A DNA stretch of 64,000 bases from CAVQEG01 sp963711465 (GTDB lineage: Bacteria; Bacteroidota; Ignavibacteria; OLB7), in the NCBI GenBank assembly GCA_963711465.1, contig CAVQEG010000003.1, positions 124,001-188,000 of the forward strand, written 5' to 3'. Position 1 is the first letter of the stretch; the number at the start of each line of letters is the position of its first letter. A model generated the notes under the pieces. That model was not told the DNA's origin and did no database searches. It worked only from the letters and a program-made list of their open reading frames with translations. Shown here piece after piece: positions 53,808-63,000 of the stretch. The translations under genes and the position numbers were made by a program.

Positions 53808-53857
53808 CTGACTGCCTCAAGGTTTGTGTGGCCGCGTCAGGTGTTTCCCTTAACGGC

Positions 53858-53893
53858 TGGACAATCATCACCCGAATCTCATGCATGAGACAA
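53858..53893 (-). promoter_or_regulatory. Island promoter element D
   Basis: TTGTCTC-N9-ATTCGGGTGATGATTGTCCA on the minus strand, with the CCCGAAAAATTTT tract upstream and the AAGGGAAACACCT leader downstream. It points at the gene at 53807. Confidence 0.62.
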
Positions 53894-53940
53894 GCAGAAA
53901 ATGCCCGTGAAAATTTTTCGGGCGACGTGCGAATTACCGC

Positions 53941-53976
53941 TTGTCTCGCGAGCGAAAATCGGGTGACTATTGGACG
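53941..53976 (+). promoter_or_regulatory. Island promoter element E
   Basis: TTGTCTC-N9-AATCGGGTGACTATTGGACG on the plus strand, back to back with D. It has the most divergent -7 half. Confidence 0.52.
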
Positions 53977-54034
53977 GTGGGAAGGGTGGACGGACGAGCG
54001 CCGGCGGCGAGCAAAAAGAAAATCCCGCCGCGTC

Positions 54035-54070
54035 TTGTCTCGCGACGGGAAACAAGGTGATGATTGTACA
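54035..54070 (+). promoter_or_regulatory. Island promoter element F
   Basis: TTGTCTC-N9-AACAAGGTGATGATTGTACA on the plus strand, 58 bases after the end of E. It points at the gene at 54180. Confidence 0.6.
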
Positions 54071-54179
54071 GTCAATAACGCCGCGGCCAGCGGGCCGGAC
54101 GGCGCGGGGAGAGGCAGAGAGAGAGGAGGGGAATCCAACCACGTCCCGCAGTCGCGGGCATCAACCAGTCGGCAGCAAC

Positions 54180-54389
54180 ATGAAGAGGAACGACAAGCGC
54201 ATCGAAATCAGCGTACACGGCAAGCTCCTGACACTGGCCGGTCTCGACCTCACACCTCGAGAGGAGGACCGTCTGGTGTACGGATACCGATCGCGGTCGG
54301 ACGACGGCCGCCGCCTGCTGCATCTGCGGCATCCCGACGGCTGGCTGACGACGGTCATCGGCGGCGAATACTGGCAGGGTGTCGTCTGA
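54180..54389 (+). CDS. Small basic phage-type protein
   Basis: This 69-residue protein (IEISVHGKLLTLAGLDLTPR, then LVYGYRSRSDDGRRLLHLRH) may be a small beta-rich DNA-binding-like protein, but no family is recognised. It is rightward, against most island genes, and driven by elements E and F. The frame is open upstream into the promoters; the ATG at 54180 is the sensible start. Confidence 0.68.
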   Translation: MKRNDKRIEISVHGKLLTLAGLDLTPREEDRLVYGYRSRSDDGRRLLHLRHPDGWLTTVIGGEYWQGVV

Positions 54390-54424
54390 CGCCTGTCGTC
54401 GTCTGACGGCCGCCGTCGGTCGCC

Positions 54425-54715
54425 CTACTTCTGCTCGAACTCGTGCCGCACCCACTCCCGGCGCCAGACGGTCCCGACCTTGATCTCCCGCGTCTCGAGT
54501 ACCTCGATCACCTGCGCCGGATGCCGCTCGAGCCACAGTGCCTGGACACGCGGCAGGTATACGACCTCATCATGGTTCGTCACCGGATCGTTGACGACGC
54601 ACGGCACGAGGCCGTCGTCTGTCTGTGACACGTAGCCGAAGCGCAGTTCGTGCGTCGCCGTGCAGCTGGCGACGAACAGCGCGACGGCCGCCACCGCCAT
54701 CAGAATTCTTTTCAT
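54425..54715 (-). CDS. Small lipoprotein, possible outer spanin
   Basis: The 96-residue precursor has a lipoprotein signal (MAVAAVALFVASC) with the Cys at residue 18. The rest is short and polar (HDEVVYLPRVQALWLERHPA). GAGGG lies eight bases before the ATG. It follows a gene for a membrane-anchored coiled-coil protein. That inner-membrane plus outer-membrane-lipoprotein order is the one used by phage spanins, but no endolysin or holin is visible, so the call is tentative. Confidence 0.7.
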   Translation of the reverse strand: MKRILMAVAAVALFVASCTATHELRFGYVSQTDDGLVPCVVNDPVTNHDEVVYLPRVQALWLERHPAQVIEVLETREIKVGTVWRREWVRHEFEQK

Positions 54716-54758
54716 CGTAGTGCCCTCGAGTATGTGGTGATGCGCCTGACGACCGTCG

Positions 54759-55214
54759 TCAGGGTGACGCCGGCGGCAGCAACTGACCGCCGGACTTCAG
54801 CTGATCCCGACAGCGGCGAAGCGCGGCCTCCACCTCGTCACGCTGGGCTTCGGCCGCCTGCCGTGCGCGGCTCTCGCGACGCAGCGCACTGCGAATGTCT
54901 CCCATCTCCATTCGCGTAGACTCCACCTCCTGCCTGAACAACTCCCTGTCCTCCTCTCGCTGCTGCTCGCAACGGCGATGCGCCTCGAGTACGCTGTCAG
55001 CAAATTCCCTGATGCTCGAGCTCATGTTGGTGGCCGACGCCAGCAACGCGGTCTCGTAGTCGCCGCGTTCGTGCCGCTCATCACGCTCGAGTCCCATGTC
55101 CGTTGCGCGGTTGGTTGCCCGCGCCTGCAGCCAGGCTCCGAACAGCGCGGCACCGCCGCCGAACACCGCGCCGATCACGCCGCCGACGGCAGCGAGCAGT
55201 ACATCGTGATTCAT
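54759..55214 (-). CDS. Membrane-anchored coiled-coil protein, possible inner spanin
   Basis: This 151-residue protein has one N-terminal membrane segment (LLAAVGGVIGAVFGGGAALF), then a long charged helix with heptad character (QQREEDRELFRQEVESTRME, RQAAEAQRDEVEAALRRC). The layout fits an inner-membrane spanin subunit with the downstream lipoprotein as partner. A structural scaffold role is an alternative. The start at 55214 begins right before the membrane segment. Confidence 0.75.
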   Translation of the reverse strand: MNHDVLLAAVGGVIGAVFGGGAALFGAWLQARATNRATDMGLERDERHERGDYETALLASATNMSSSIREFADSVLEAHRRCEQQREEDRELFRQEVESTRMEMGDIRSALRRESRARQAAEAQRDEVEAALRRCRDQLKSGGQLLPPASP

Positions 55215-55426
55215 CCGTTTGCCGTACGTTCCCGCGGCCGTCGGAATTGCCGCGGCGATCGACGTGTGGTGTCAATCGCGTGGTGGTGATGACGTTCGAC
55301 GATCGCCAGCCGGCATCGGGCTCCGACTCCCGCCGTCTGGCGATCGTACTTCGGGCCTCGACCGACATCGTCGGTTCGCGGCTCTTTTTTTCGCGTGACA
55401 AACCGTAGGACACAAACGGCGAGAGG

Positions 55427-56866
55427 TCAGAGCCCGACGTACTGCGTCTCGACACGGATGTCGACCGCCGGCCACATGTAGGCCGTGGCACCGGGGTACC
55501 GGAGACCGAACTTCACGGTGTCGGTGTCCGCGATGTCCAGCAGGATGTCGTCGGACAGCCATTTCGTGGGCTCCGCCGTGCCGAACCACCGGACGTCCAC
55601 CGTGTACTTCGTGCCACTGACGTCGATCCCGATCTCGACGTTCGCCGCAACCCACGCCGGCGCCGGACCCGGCTGCGTGAGGTTTACCCGGAGCTTGACG
55701 CGGTGGTGGCCATCGTTCGCCGGCGTCCACGACGACGGCGATCCCCCGCTGTGCGTCCAGCCGCCGTCGTCGATTTCCGTCGTCTGCAACTCGAGCCAGT
55801 TCCAGGTGCTCGAGCCCGTTGTCGAGAGGTTGGTCAGGGTGCCGACGGCCGCCGACAGCGTGTCGGCGACGGTCGTCGTCGTCAGGTCGAACTGCACGCG
55901 ACGGCCGCCGGCACCGGTCACGATCTCCGGATCGCCGATGACGACCGAGCCGTCTGACGACCTGAGGTCGATGCCGATGGCGCGGTTCGTCGACAGCGAA
56001 TGCCCCGCGTCGTCGTCGACCGAAAACTGCTGAGGGCCGCCGATCCACGACCAGTTCTGCGGCGTAGTGTCCACGGTGTACGTGGTTTCGGCGTTCGACA
56101 GCTGCCAGAGCGAGGCGTTTGTGCCGCTGGCATCGTCGTAGTACGTCTGCACGAGCATCCCGGGTCGCGTCGTGCCCGTCCACCGCACCCACGCCGATCC
56201 GTTGTACGTGTACAGGCCGTTTGCCTCGCTGCCGGTGGCCGTGTCGCCGACGACCAGCGCGTTGTCGTCAGTCGACATCCCCGACAAGCTCGCAAGGTCC
56301 GCGGCCTGCACCACGCAATACTTTGCGTCGACGGCGCCCGCGCCCTGCGCCGCCACGAGCTCACCGATCGGCGCGAAGTACAGGCCGTCACCGCTGGCGA
56401 CGACCGTCACGACCTCGCCCGGCGAGCCCCAGCTGCCCGGGGTGTCGACCAGCGCCAGGAACGTCGAGAGATCCGTCCACGCCTCGAACGCCCAACTCGA
56501 TCCATCCCAGAACCAGATACCTGAGACGCTCGCCGTGCCGTCGGCGAACTTGGGTCCCGAAACTGCCTGGTCGTAGATCTTCGAGGCGGTGACCGCGCCG
56601 TCAACCAGCTTGTCGTCGGTCACGCTCGATGCCGCGAGCTTCGGTTCGGTGACCGCGTAGTCCGCCAGCTGCAGGGTGTCGATGCCGGCGTCCAGCACGT
56701 AGTACACGCCGCTCGCCGTTCGGCCGATGGTCACGCTGTCGACGGAGATGGCTGTCGGCAGGTTCGGCAACCCGTACTGCTGCCGATCACCGCGACCGAC
56801 ATTCGGATCGAAGAGCTGTTCGTCGAGCAGCGACCGTCGCTTGATATCGCCTCGCGTCTTCCTCAT
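55427..56866 (-). CDS. Phage tail fibre-like protein
   Basis: This 479-residue protein has an N-terminal repeat region typical of tail fibres (YAVTEPKLAASSVTDDKL, then GAVTASKIYDQAVSGPKFAD). A central GLYTYNGSAWVRW unit and a beta-rich, jelly-roll-like C-terminus follow. It probably forms the distal fibre that touches the host surface. Its ATG overlaps the stop of the upstream 692-residue gene (ATGA). The frame open to 57145 is the continuation into that gene and is not used. Confidence 0.83.
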   Translation of the reverse strand: MRKTRGDIKRRSLLDEQLFDPNVGRGDRQQYGLPNLPTAISVDSVTIGRTASGVYYVLDAGIDTLQLADYAVTEPKLAASSVTDDKLVDGAVTASKIYDQAVSGPKFADGTASVSGIWFWDGSSWAFEAWTDLSTFLALVDTPGSWGSPGEVVTVVASGDGLYFAPIGELVAAQGAGAVDAKYCVVQAADLASLSGMSTDDNALVVGDTATGSEANGLYTYNGSAWVRWTGTTRPGMLVQTYYDDASGTNASLWQLSNAETTYTVDTTPQNWSWIGGPQQFSVDDDAGHSLSTNRAIGIDLRSSDGSVVIGDPEIVTGAGGRRVQFDLTTTTVADTLSAAVGTLTNLSTTGSSTWNWLELQTTEIDDGGWTHSGGSPSSWTPANDGHHRVKLRVNLTQPGPAPAWVAANVEIGIDVSGTKYTVDVRWFGTAEPTKWLSDDILLDIADTDTVKFGLRYPGATAYMWPAVDIRVETQYVGL

Positions 56867-58941
56867 GACGTGTACTGCTCCAGACCGTAGAGCTCGACTT
56901 CGATGTGGTCGGACGCCTCGTCGATCTTCAGCTTCTTGATCCACGTGCGTCCGGGGAGGTGGTCGGCCGGAATGTCGCTGTTGTCGACCAGCGCGTTGGC
57001 CGTGTACCGGTCGTCGTTGACGTCCCACGCCGGCGCCAGCCGCAGCTCGTTGCCCGCGTCGTGCACGTCGAGCACACCGCGCCGGAACTTCATGCTGTAC
57101 TTCGTGTTCTGCGCGTTGCCGAAGATGTCGACCAGCGCCTGACACAACGCCGCCGGCAGCCCCACGAACTTCCGGTGCGTCACCCAGTGCATCAGCACCT
57201 CGAGCAAGTCCGCCTTTCCCGAGCCCACCGCATCCTCGTACTTCACGAGGTCCTGCGAATGCGTGTGGTACCCGTCAACGAAGTCGCAGAAGCGATGCAC
57301 GAGCACCGGCACGGGGATCGACGTGACGCCGGCCGACGGTCGGGGAACAGAGTCAAGGTAGTAGACCTTCCAGACGAACGGCCGCGTGATCGACCACCCC
57401 CAGTCGACGTACAGCTCGTCGTCGGACCAGAGGTCGGCGGGCCCATGCTCTTCCGACCAGTCCTCGAACTGCATGATCGGCGTCCAGTTGTCCCACATCG
57501 TGGTGACCGTCCCCCCGTCGTCGGAGTACGTGCCGCTGTCGGCCTTGCGCTCGAGTTCCGACGGCCCGCCCTGCACGTCACGCGCCGCGGCCTTGACGAA
57601 CGCCGCGACCTCGAACCCTTCCTCGAACTCCACCGCCGCGTCTCCCTTGTCGTGGCCATCGTTGACGATGTCCGACAGCGTGACCTCGCGCGGCGTGCGA
57701 TGCGAGCCGAGCACCGGTGCCGGGTAGATCCCCATGTGCTGCGCGTCGTACGTCGATGTCTTGATCCGAATCCCGGTGCCGTTGGCCAGGTCGTCGAGGA
57801 ACTGCCAGCCGCTGTAGTCGTCGCGGTTGAGCGTCAGATCCTTGTTCTCGGGCTGCGCCATGAGCAGACCGTAGGTCGGCGTGATCGTCTCGTTTGGAAT
57901 GTCTTCGACGCCGAGGATTCCGAGGAACAGCTCGTCGTCCTTGCTCAGTGCGTCGCCCGGCTCCATCTGCCGCGAGAACGTCCGCTTGTAGTACGTGATG
58001 TGGTGGTCCGGCGGATAGCCGTTTGAGCCCTCGGCGTCCTGGTACCGCCAGAACCCGACGCTCCCCGCGCCGCCGCCGCTCGTGCCGCCGCCGCCATCGC
58101 GAATCAGTTGGTTGTGGATGATCGACGCCACGGCCTCGAACGAGATCCAGAGATCGGTGAACCGAAAGTATTTCGCGGGATCCGTGCGCACGTAGAACGC
58201 GTTGAGCTGCGCACCGAAGCCACCGCCGTCGATGGTCGGCCACGAATCGATGTACGCGCGGTAGTGCCACCCGGCCCGGTAGTCGGGGTCGGTGAACGGC
58301 CCCTGACCGACAGGCGTCACGAACTTCTTGACGTACTCGCAGACATCCGACATCCGCATCTCGTCGAGCGTGGCGCGCGTCACACTCACGATCTCGTATT
58401 GCTCGGTGAAACCCGTGCCGGGGAAGATGGCGCCGGACTTCGATGGCATCCGTCGCTGGCATCCGCGGTACACCTCGTCGAACTCGGAGAACGTGAGACT
58501 CGCGTCGCCGCCGTCGGAGTACATGCGCCAGACGTTCGTCAGGTCGAACGACCGACTGTAGCCGGTCCACGATATGGTGCCGGCGTCGGCTGCCACGTAG
58601 TTCCGCAGCCATACTGCGATTGCCTGGATGTCGGCCGACGCCACCCCGTGATCGTCGTTGTGGAACCTCGAATAGTCGATCTCGATCTTCACGACCGGCG
58701 CGCTCTCCATCCCCGCCAGGTAGTCCTCGAACCCCGCGTTGAAATCGTTCTCGTCCAGCTGCGCGATGTTGAACGCGCCGCGCGGCAGCCGTCGCCAGTC
58801 GCTGGCGGGATCGTGATCGGCTCCCCACTCGGGAACCGGACCCGTCACCGTCAGGTCGCCGGCGCCCGCCGGCCACACGACGACCCGCTTGCGGTAGCGG
58901 CTCTTCGCACTGCGATAATCGAAGTACCCGACCTTGGCCAT
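56863..58941 (-). CDS. Phage tail (baseplate/hub-like) protein
   Basis: This 692-residue protein without a signal peptide is rich in aromatic and acidic residues. It has a Gly-rich linker near residue 285 (GGGGTSGGGAG) and ends in a beta region (IKKLKIDEASDHIEVELYGL). I cannot name the family. The position, after the tape measure gene and before the fibre, is where baseplate or tail-tip proteins lie in siphophage-type modules. It is separated by one base from the 184-residue gene and overlaps the fibre gene. Confidence 0.82.
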   Translation of the reverse strand: MAKVGYFDYRSAKSRYRKRVVVWPAGAGDLTVTGPVPEWGADHDPASDWRRLPRGAFNIAQLDENDFNAGFEDYLAGMESAPVVKIEIDYSRFHNDDHGVASADIQAIAVWLRNYVAADAGTISWTGYSRSFDLTNVWRMYSDGGDASLTFSEFDEVYRGCQRRMPSKSGAIFPGTGFTEQYEIVSVTRATLDEMRMSDVCEYVKKFVTPVGQGPFTDPDYRAGWHYRAYIDSWPTIDGGGFGAQLNAFYVRTDPAKYFRFTDLWISFEAVASIIHNQLIRDGGGGTSGGGAGSVGFWRYQDAEGSNGYPPDHHITYYKRTFSRQMEPGDALSKDDELFLGILGVEDIPNETITPTYGLLMAQPENKDLTLNRDDYSGWQFLDDLANGTGIRIKTSTYDAQHMGIYPAPVLGSHRTPREVTLSDIVNDGHDKGDAAVEFEEGFEVAAFVKAAARDVQGGPSELERKADSGTYSDDGGTVTTMWDNWTPIMQFEDWSEEHGPADLWSDDELYVDWGWSITRPFVWKVYYLDSVPRPSAGVTSIPVPVLVHRFCDFVDGYHTHSQDLVKYEDAVGSGKADLLEVLMHWVTHRKFVGLPAALCQALVDIFGNAQNTKYSMKFRRGVLDVHDAGNELRLAPAWDVNDDRYTANALVDNSDIPADHLPGRTWIKKLKIDEASDHIEVELYGLEQYTS

Positions 58942-58942
58942 G

Positions 58943-59497
58943 CTATCCCTCGGTCTCGGCTGCGGTGGCGGTGATCTTCCAGCTGTGGACGCCCGAACCC
59001 TCGTCCGTGGGCTCCGGTACGCCGTCCTCGAACACGAATTCGAGCGGCAGGATGCCCGGCCGTGTACCGTCGTCCGTCCGGTTCCAGTACGTGTCGTACG
59101 ACGTGCTAGTGCCGGCGGGATCCGTGCGATCGAAGTCCGCGCGCGGCAGGACCGACGACTGCCCGAAGAGCTCGCGTACCGCGTACAGCCAGAGGTACGG
59201 TAGCGTGAAGAGCTCCTCGCTCAGCTTCAGGTACAGCGAGTAGTCCTGGAACTCCGAGCCGTCGGCGTACTTCACGAAGTCGAGAAACGTGATGTCCACG
59301 ATCCGTCGAATCTGCTTCGGGTCGTTGGACTTCACGCCGTTGGCGTCGGTCGTCGCGCCGCCGATCAACCGGACCTTCGGCACGACATCCGTCGCCGCGG
59401 CCTCGACCACGATGTAGCTGTCTGCCGTGTCGTCCTCCGGATCGCGGACGGTCGAGCCAACGAACACCACGCTGTGCACGGTGGCGAATACCGACAT
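58943..59497 (-). CDS. Phage tail-associated protein
   Basis: This 184-residue protein is beta-rich at the start (VHSVVFVGSTVRD, YIVVEAAATDVVPKVRLIGG) and acidic towards the end. No family is named. Its place directly downstream of the tape measure gene suggests a distal-tail type protein. It is the first gene after the inverted lipoprotein gene. Confidence 0.78.
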   Translation of the reverse strand: MSVFATVHSVVFVGSTVRDPEDDTADSYIVVEAAATDVVPKVRLIGGATTDANGVKSNDPKQIRRIVDITFLDFVKYADGSEFQDYSLYLKLSEELFTLPYLWLYAVRELFGQSSVLPRADFDRTDPAGTSTSYDTYWNRTDDGTRPGILPLEFVFEDGVPEPTDEGSGVHSWKITATAAETEG

Positions 59498-59538
59498 ACT
59501 GACCTCAGTTGTGGTGGTGGCTCGAGGCGACTCGAGCG

Positions 59539-59571
59539 TTTGAACAAATCGCCGGACGCTGCGTATTCTTG
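59539..59571 (+). promoter_or_regulatory. Promoter of the inverted lipoprotein gene
   Basis: TTTG (59539-59542), exactly 21 bases, then TATTCTTG (59564-59571), a one-mismatch TAnnTTTG box. It lies 30 bases before the ATG at 59601. Confidence 0.65.
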
Positions 59572-59600
59572 CGCGTCACAGTACCCTGAACCATGGACCG

Positions 59601-60032
59601 ATGAAATTCCTTGCTCTTCTCGCGGCCGTCGTCGTCGTCGGCTGCTCCACGTCGCAGTACACGCCCGAACAGCACGCATGCCTCGCGAAGCTCATCGATC
59701 AGGGAGCGAACGTCACACTCCCGCGATCGGAGTCCGATGCCGGCTGGCAGCGCGCCCTGACGTTCATCACGCAGTACGGTGAGACGCCGATCGCCGAGTC
59801 GACGGACAACGTGATTCGTAACGAGGCACCAGCGGGCATGACGCAGCGTGCGTATCAGATCACGCGGATCGTCGCCGGCGACAGCGTGCGATTCGTCGCT
59901 CGGCAGATCTATACCTCCGACCGCAAGCTGGCAACCGGTACCTACACCTGCGAATGCGATCAGGCCATGCTCCTCGCGTGGTACGTGCGTACCGGCGAAC
60001 TCGCCTGTCCGTTCCTCGTCGAGCACCACTAG
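59601..60032 (+). CDS. Lipoprotein inserted in the tail module (moron candidate)
   Basis: The 143-residue precursor has a lipobox (LLAAVVVVGC) with the lipid-bearing Cys at residue 15. The mature part has four further cysteines (YTPEQHACLAKL, TYTCECDQAM, LACPFLVE), probably disulfide-bonded. It reads against all surrounding tail genes, touches the tape measure stop (60032/60033) and has its own promoter. That is the classic moron arrangement; surface exclusion of other phages is a common role for such lipoproteins, but nothing here proves it. Confidence 0.8.
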   Translation: MKFLALLAAVVVVGCSTSQYTPEQHACLAKLIDQGANVTLPRSESDAGWQRALTFITQYGETPIAESTDNVIRNEAPAGMTQRAYQITRIVAGDSVRFVARQIYTSDRKLATGTYTCECDQAMLLAWYVRTGELACPFLVEHH

Positions 60033-63000
60033 CTACCGGCCGTTCCACGTGCCGCGCCTCGAGCGCGGGACGCTCTCGGCGAGCTCGCGAATCCTCCGCT
60101 GCTCGCGTTCGACACCGGCAATCGCCTGCTCCAGACGCCGGGTCTGGCGCTCCATAACCGCCGTCTGCTCCTCGAGCAGCCGCGAATGGCGTTCGGTGGC
60201 CACGGCCTCCGACCGATATTGCACACCCGACTGCGGCGAGACCACGACATCCGCCATCTCCACCCGCAGCTCCGGCAGCGTCAACAACCGCGACTCAGAG
60301 ACCGACGACAACTCGGGATACATGGCCGCCAGTCGCCGACCGACGGCCTCGTGCTCGAGCGTGTGGTGCGCGTACGCACGCGACACCTCGTCGAGCGAGT
60401 ACCGCCGCCCGATGTCCGTCACCTCCTTCCGCACGGACTGCACCAGGCGCGTGACGCGCGTCAGGGCCTCGGCCGATGTCCGCAGGTGTTCCACCGTGTG
60501 GTTGACCGTCCGTCGCGTCACGTCCTGCGCGAGCCGTCGGCCGCCGGTCACCAGCACGTCACCGATTGTCGGGCGACCGTCTGTCGCCTGGTGCAGACCG
60601 TCTGTCGCGTGCCGCGTGCGGTACTCGACGTCCGTCGCGCGGCGCACGGCATGCAGAACCCTCGATACCGTTGACCGCCGCACAACGTCCAGTACGTCAA
60701 ACCGCTTCGAGAATTCGGTCAGCGATCGACGCACGACGTGCGCGACATCAGTCAACCGGATGCTCGTCCGGCGCGCGTCGTGCACGTCACGGCGCTCGGC
60801 GTGCGACCGGCGCACGGCGTCGGCCACCAGCCGCTCGCGACGCATGATCGTTGACTCGAGGCGCTCGAGTTGCGCTCGGCGTATGGTGTACTCCGCGTGA
60901 TGGTTGTCGGTCGTCAGTCGGCTATCACGGCGCGCGATGTCCAGCGTCCGACGCTCGTCGCGGCGCACCTCCGATTCCCGGCGCTCGCGGAACACTGCGT
61001 CCGACTCCAGCCTCGTCAGTCGGCGATCGGTTGCCCTTTGTTCATCGACCGTCAGCCTGAAGAGCGACACGAAGTCGCGGCGCGTTGCGCTCACCGCCTG
61101 TCGCAGGAATTCCCGACCCGGACCACGGGTGAAGAACGACGCAGGTCCACGGCGGTCGACGGCCGCCCACTGCACGATGTCCGCGGCCATCGGTGTGGTC
61201 GTCGAGCGCAGGACGCGGACGACGGCCTGCGGATCGGCAGCGATCTCGCGCAGCACCGTCTCGCGACCGGGGCCACGGGTGAAGTATTCGGCGAACGGTC
61301 GCCGCTCGCGATTGCCCCAGCGCAGGACATCGCGGTTGCCGTCGGCCAGCGTGGCGTCGGCGTTGACCACCGACTCGTGACGCGACAGCCGACGCGGAAT
61401 CGAATCGCTGGTCTTCGTGCCCGGGCCTTCGATGTCCACCTCACCGGTGTACGAGCCCTTGATCTTCGCGACCTTCGACACCTCCTGCTGGAGCTTCGAC
61501 TTGGCGACAGCCAGCAGGCCGAGGACGGTGCCGACGGCCAGCGTCGCGGCGATCGCGCCGCCGATCGGTCCCAGCGGACTTGCCATGGCGAAGCTGTAGA
61601 TCGCGGGGATGCTCGAGAACACGAGGCCCTCGATCACGTTGATCGCCGAGAGCAGCGCGGCCTCACCCAGCTGGCCGATGTTCGCCTTGGTCGTGGCGGC
61701 CATCGTCGCCACCGCCCCGAGCACCGAGCCCGTTGCGTCCAGCGCCGCCGACTCGATCGAGTCGGTGAGATCGGCATTCGCGTCCTCACCCGCCTTGCGA
61801 ATGGCGTCGGCCCGCGCACCGGTCGCGTCGGCCGCCAGCTGCGACCGTGCCTGAATCGCCGCGAGGTTGTCGAAGAACCGCTTCTTGCTGACGTCGAGGT
61901 GGTCGCCGAATGCGTTGCCGATCGACGCGATGCCGGCGATCGTGTTATGGAACACCTCCTCGAGAAACGTCATGTCGCCGAGGCCCACGGCCTTCGACGC
62001 GTCGCTCAGCGCCTTGCGCTTGGCCGCCAGCTGCTTGTAGAAGTCGTTGAGAAGGACCTTGCCCGCCAGCGCGTCGTCCACCAGCTGCGTGATTTCCTGC
62101 TTCAGGGCGTCGCGCTGCTCGCTGACGCGCTGCGCGTCCTCGAACCGCTGGTTGTCGGACATCGACTTCTGAATACCGGCGAAAAACGAGGACATCGCCT
62201 GCCACGCGATCGACGTCTTCTGGACGTAGTCCTGCTCGATCTTCGCGCGGTCGACCGCCGCCTGCCGATGGATCTCGGTGATGCGCGCCTGGTTGTCGCC
62301 CGCGGCCTTCAACTCGTCCTCCAGCCGCTTGTCGAGCTCGAACAGCGCCAGCGCACGCTCCTGTTCCGCCAGCGTCTTCATCGCGGAAATCCGCTTGCGC
62401 ATGGCGATGTCCGCCAGCTGCGTCTCGGTCTCCGAGCGGTCCTTGACCGTGCGCTGGTGGATCTCGGCGTTCACGTTGTCGATCTGCTGCAGCAACAGGC
62501 TGCCGGGGTCCGACTGGCGCAACTGCGTGATCCACGAATCCATGTAGTCCTGAATTCGGAACAGCAACTGCTGCTGAGCGCCCTGCACCGCGTCGTTCGC
62601 ATTCTGCAGCGCCGTCTGCAGCGGTGCGAGCTGCGCGTCGAACTCCTCCTGCGAAATCGCGCCGTCGGCCAGCTGCTTCTGCAGGTCCTGGCGCTTGTCG
62701 ACGAGCTCCTGCTGGGCGTTGGCCGCCACCAGCTGGAGCCGCACGATCTCGTCGCTCTCCGACGAGAATTGCGTGCGCACCGCCTGCTTGAACTCGTCGC
62801 TCTGCGTCAGGAGGTCGGAGATCTCCTTCTGCCGATCCCGCTCGCGAATCTCCTGCAGGAGGATCGACCGCCGGCGAACACCTTCCTCCGTCGTCGTCGT
62901 GATGGTCTCGACTTCCTTCTTCGCCAGTTCGTTGAGCAGCTGGCTCGAGTCCTCCTCCGTCTTGATGATGGACTCGGCGAGTGATCGACTGGCCTCGATC

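Larger units (their letters stand above)
53808..54179. other. Divergent control region with elements D, E and F
   Basis: The 372-base gap between divergent small genes holds one leftward and two rightward copies of the island promoter element. An A/T-rich inverted repeat (near 53903-53923) lies between D and E. I see no coding frame in it. Confidence 0.55.

Noticed and set aside
51630..54070. CRISPR-like array
   Set aside because: The repeated element occurs in both orientations at irregular distances beside genes. There are no regular spacers and no cas genes.
60870..62984. 704-residue open frame antisense to the tape measure gene
   Set aside because: It is the mirror of the coiled-coil codons and gives a repetitive Leu/Arg/Val chain with no domain.
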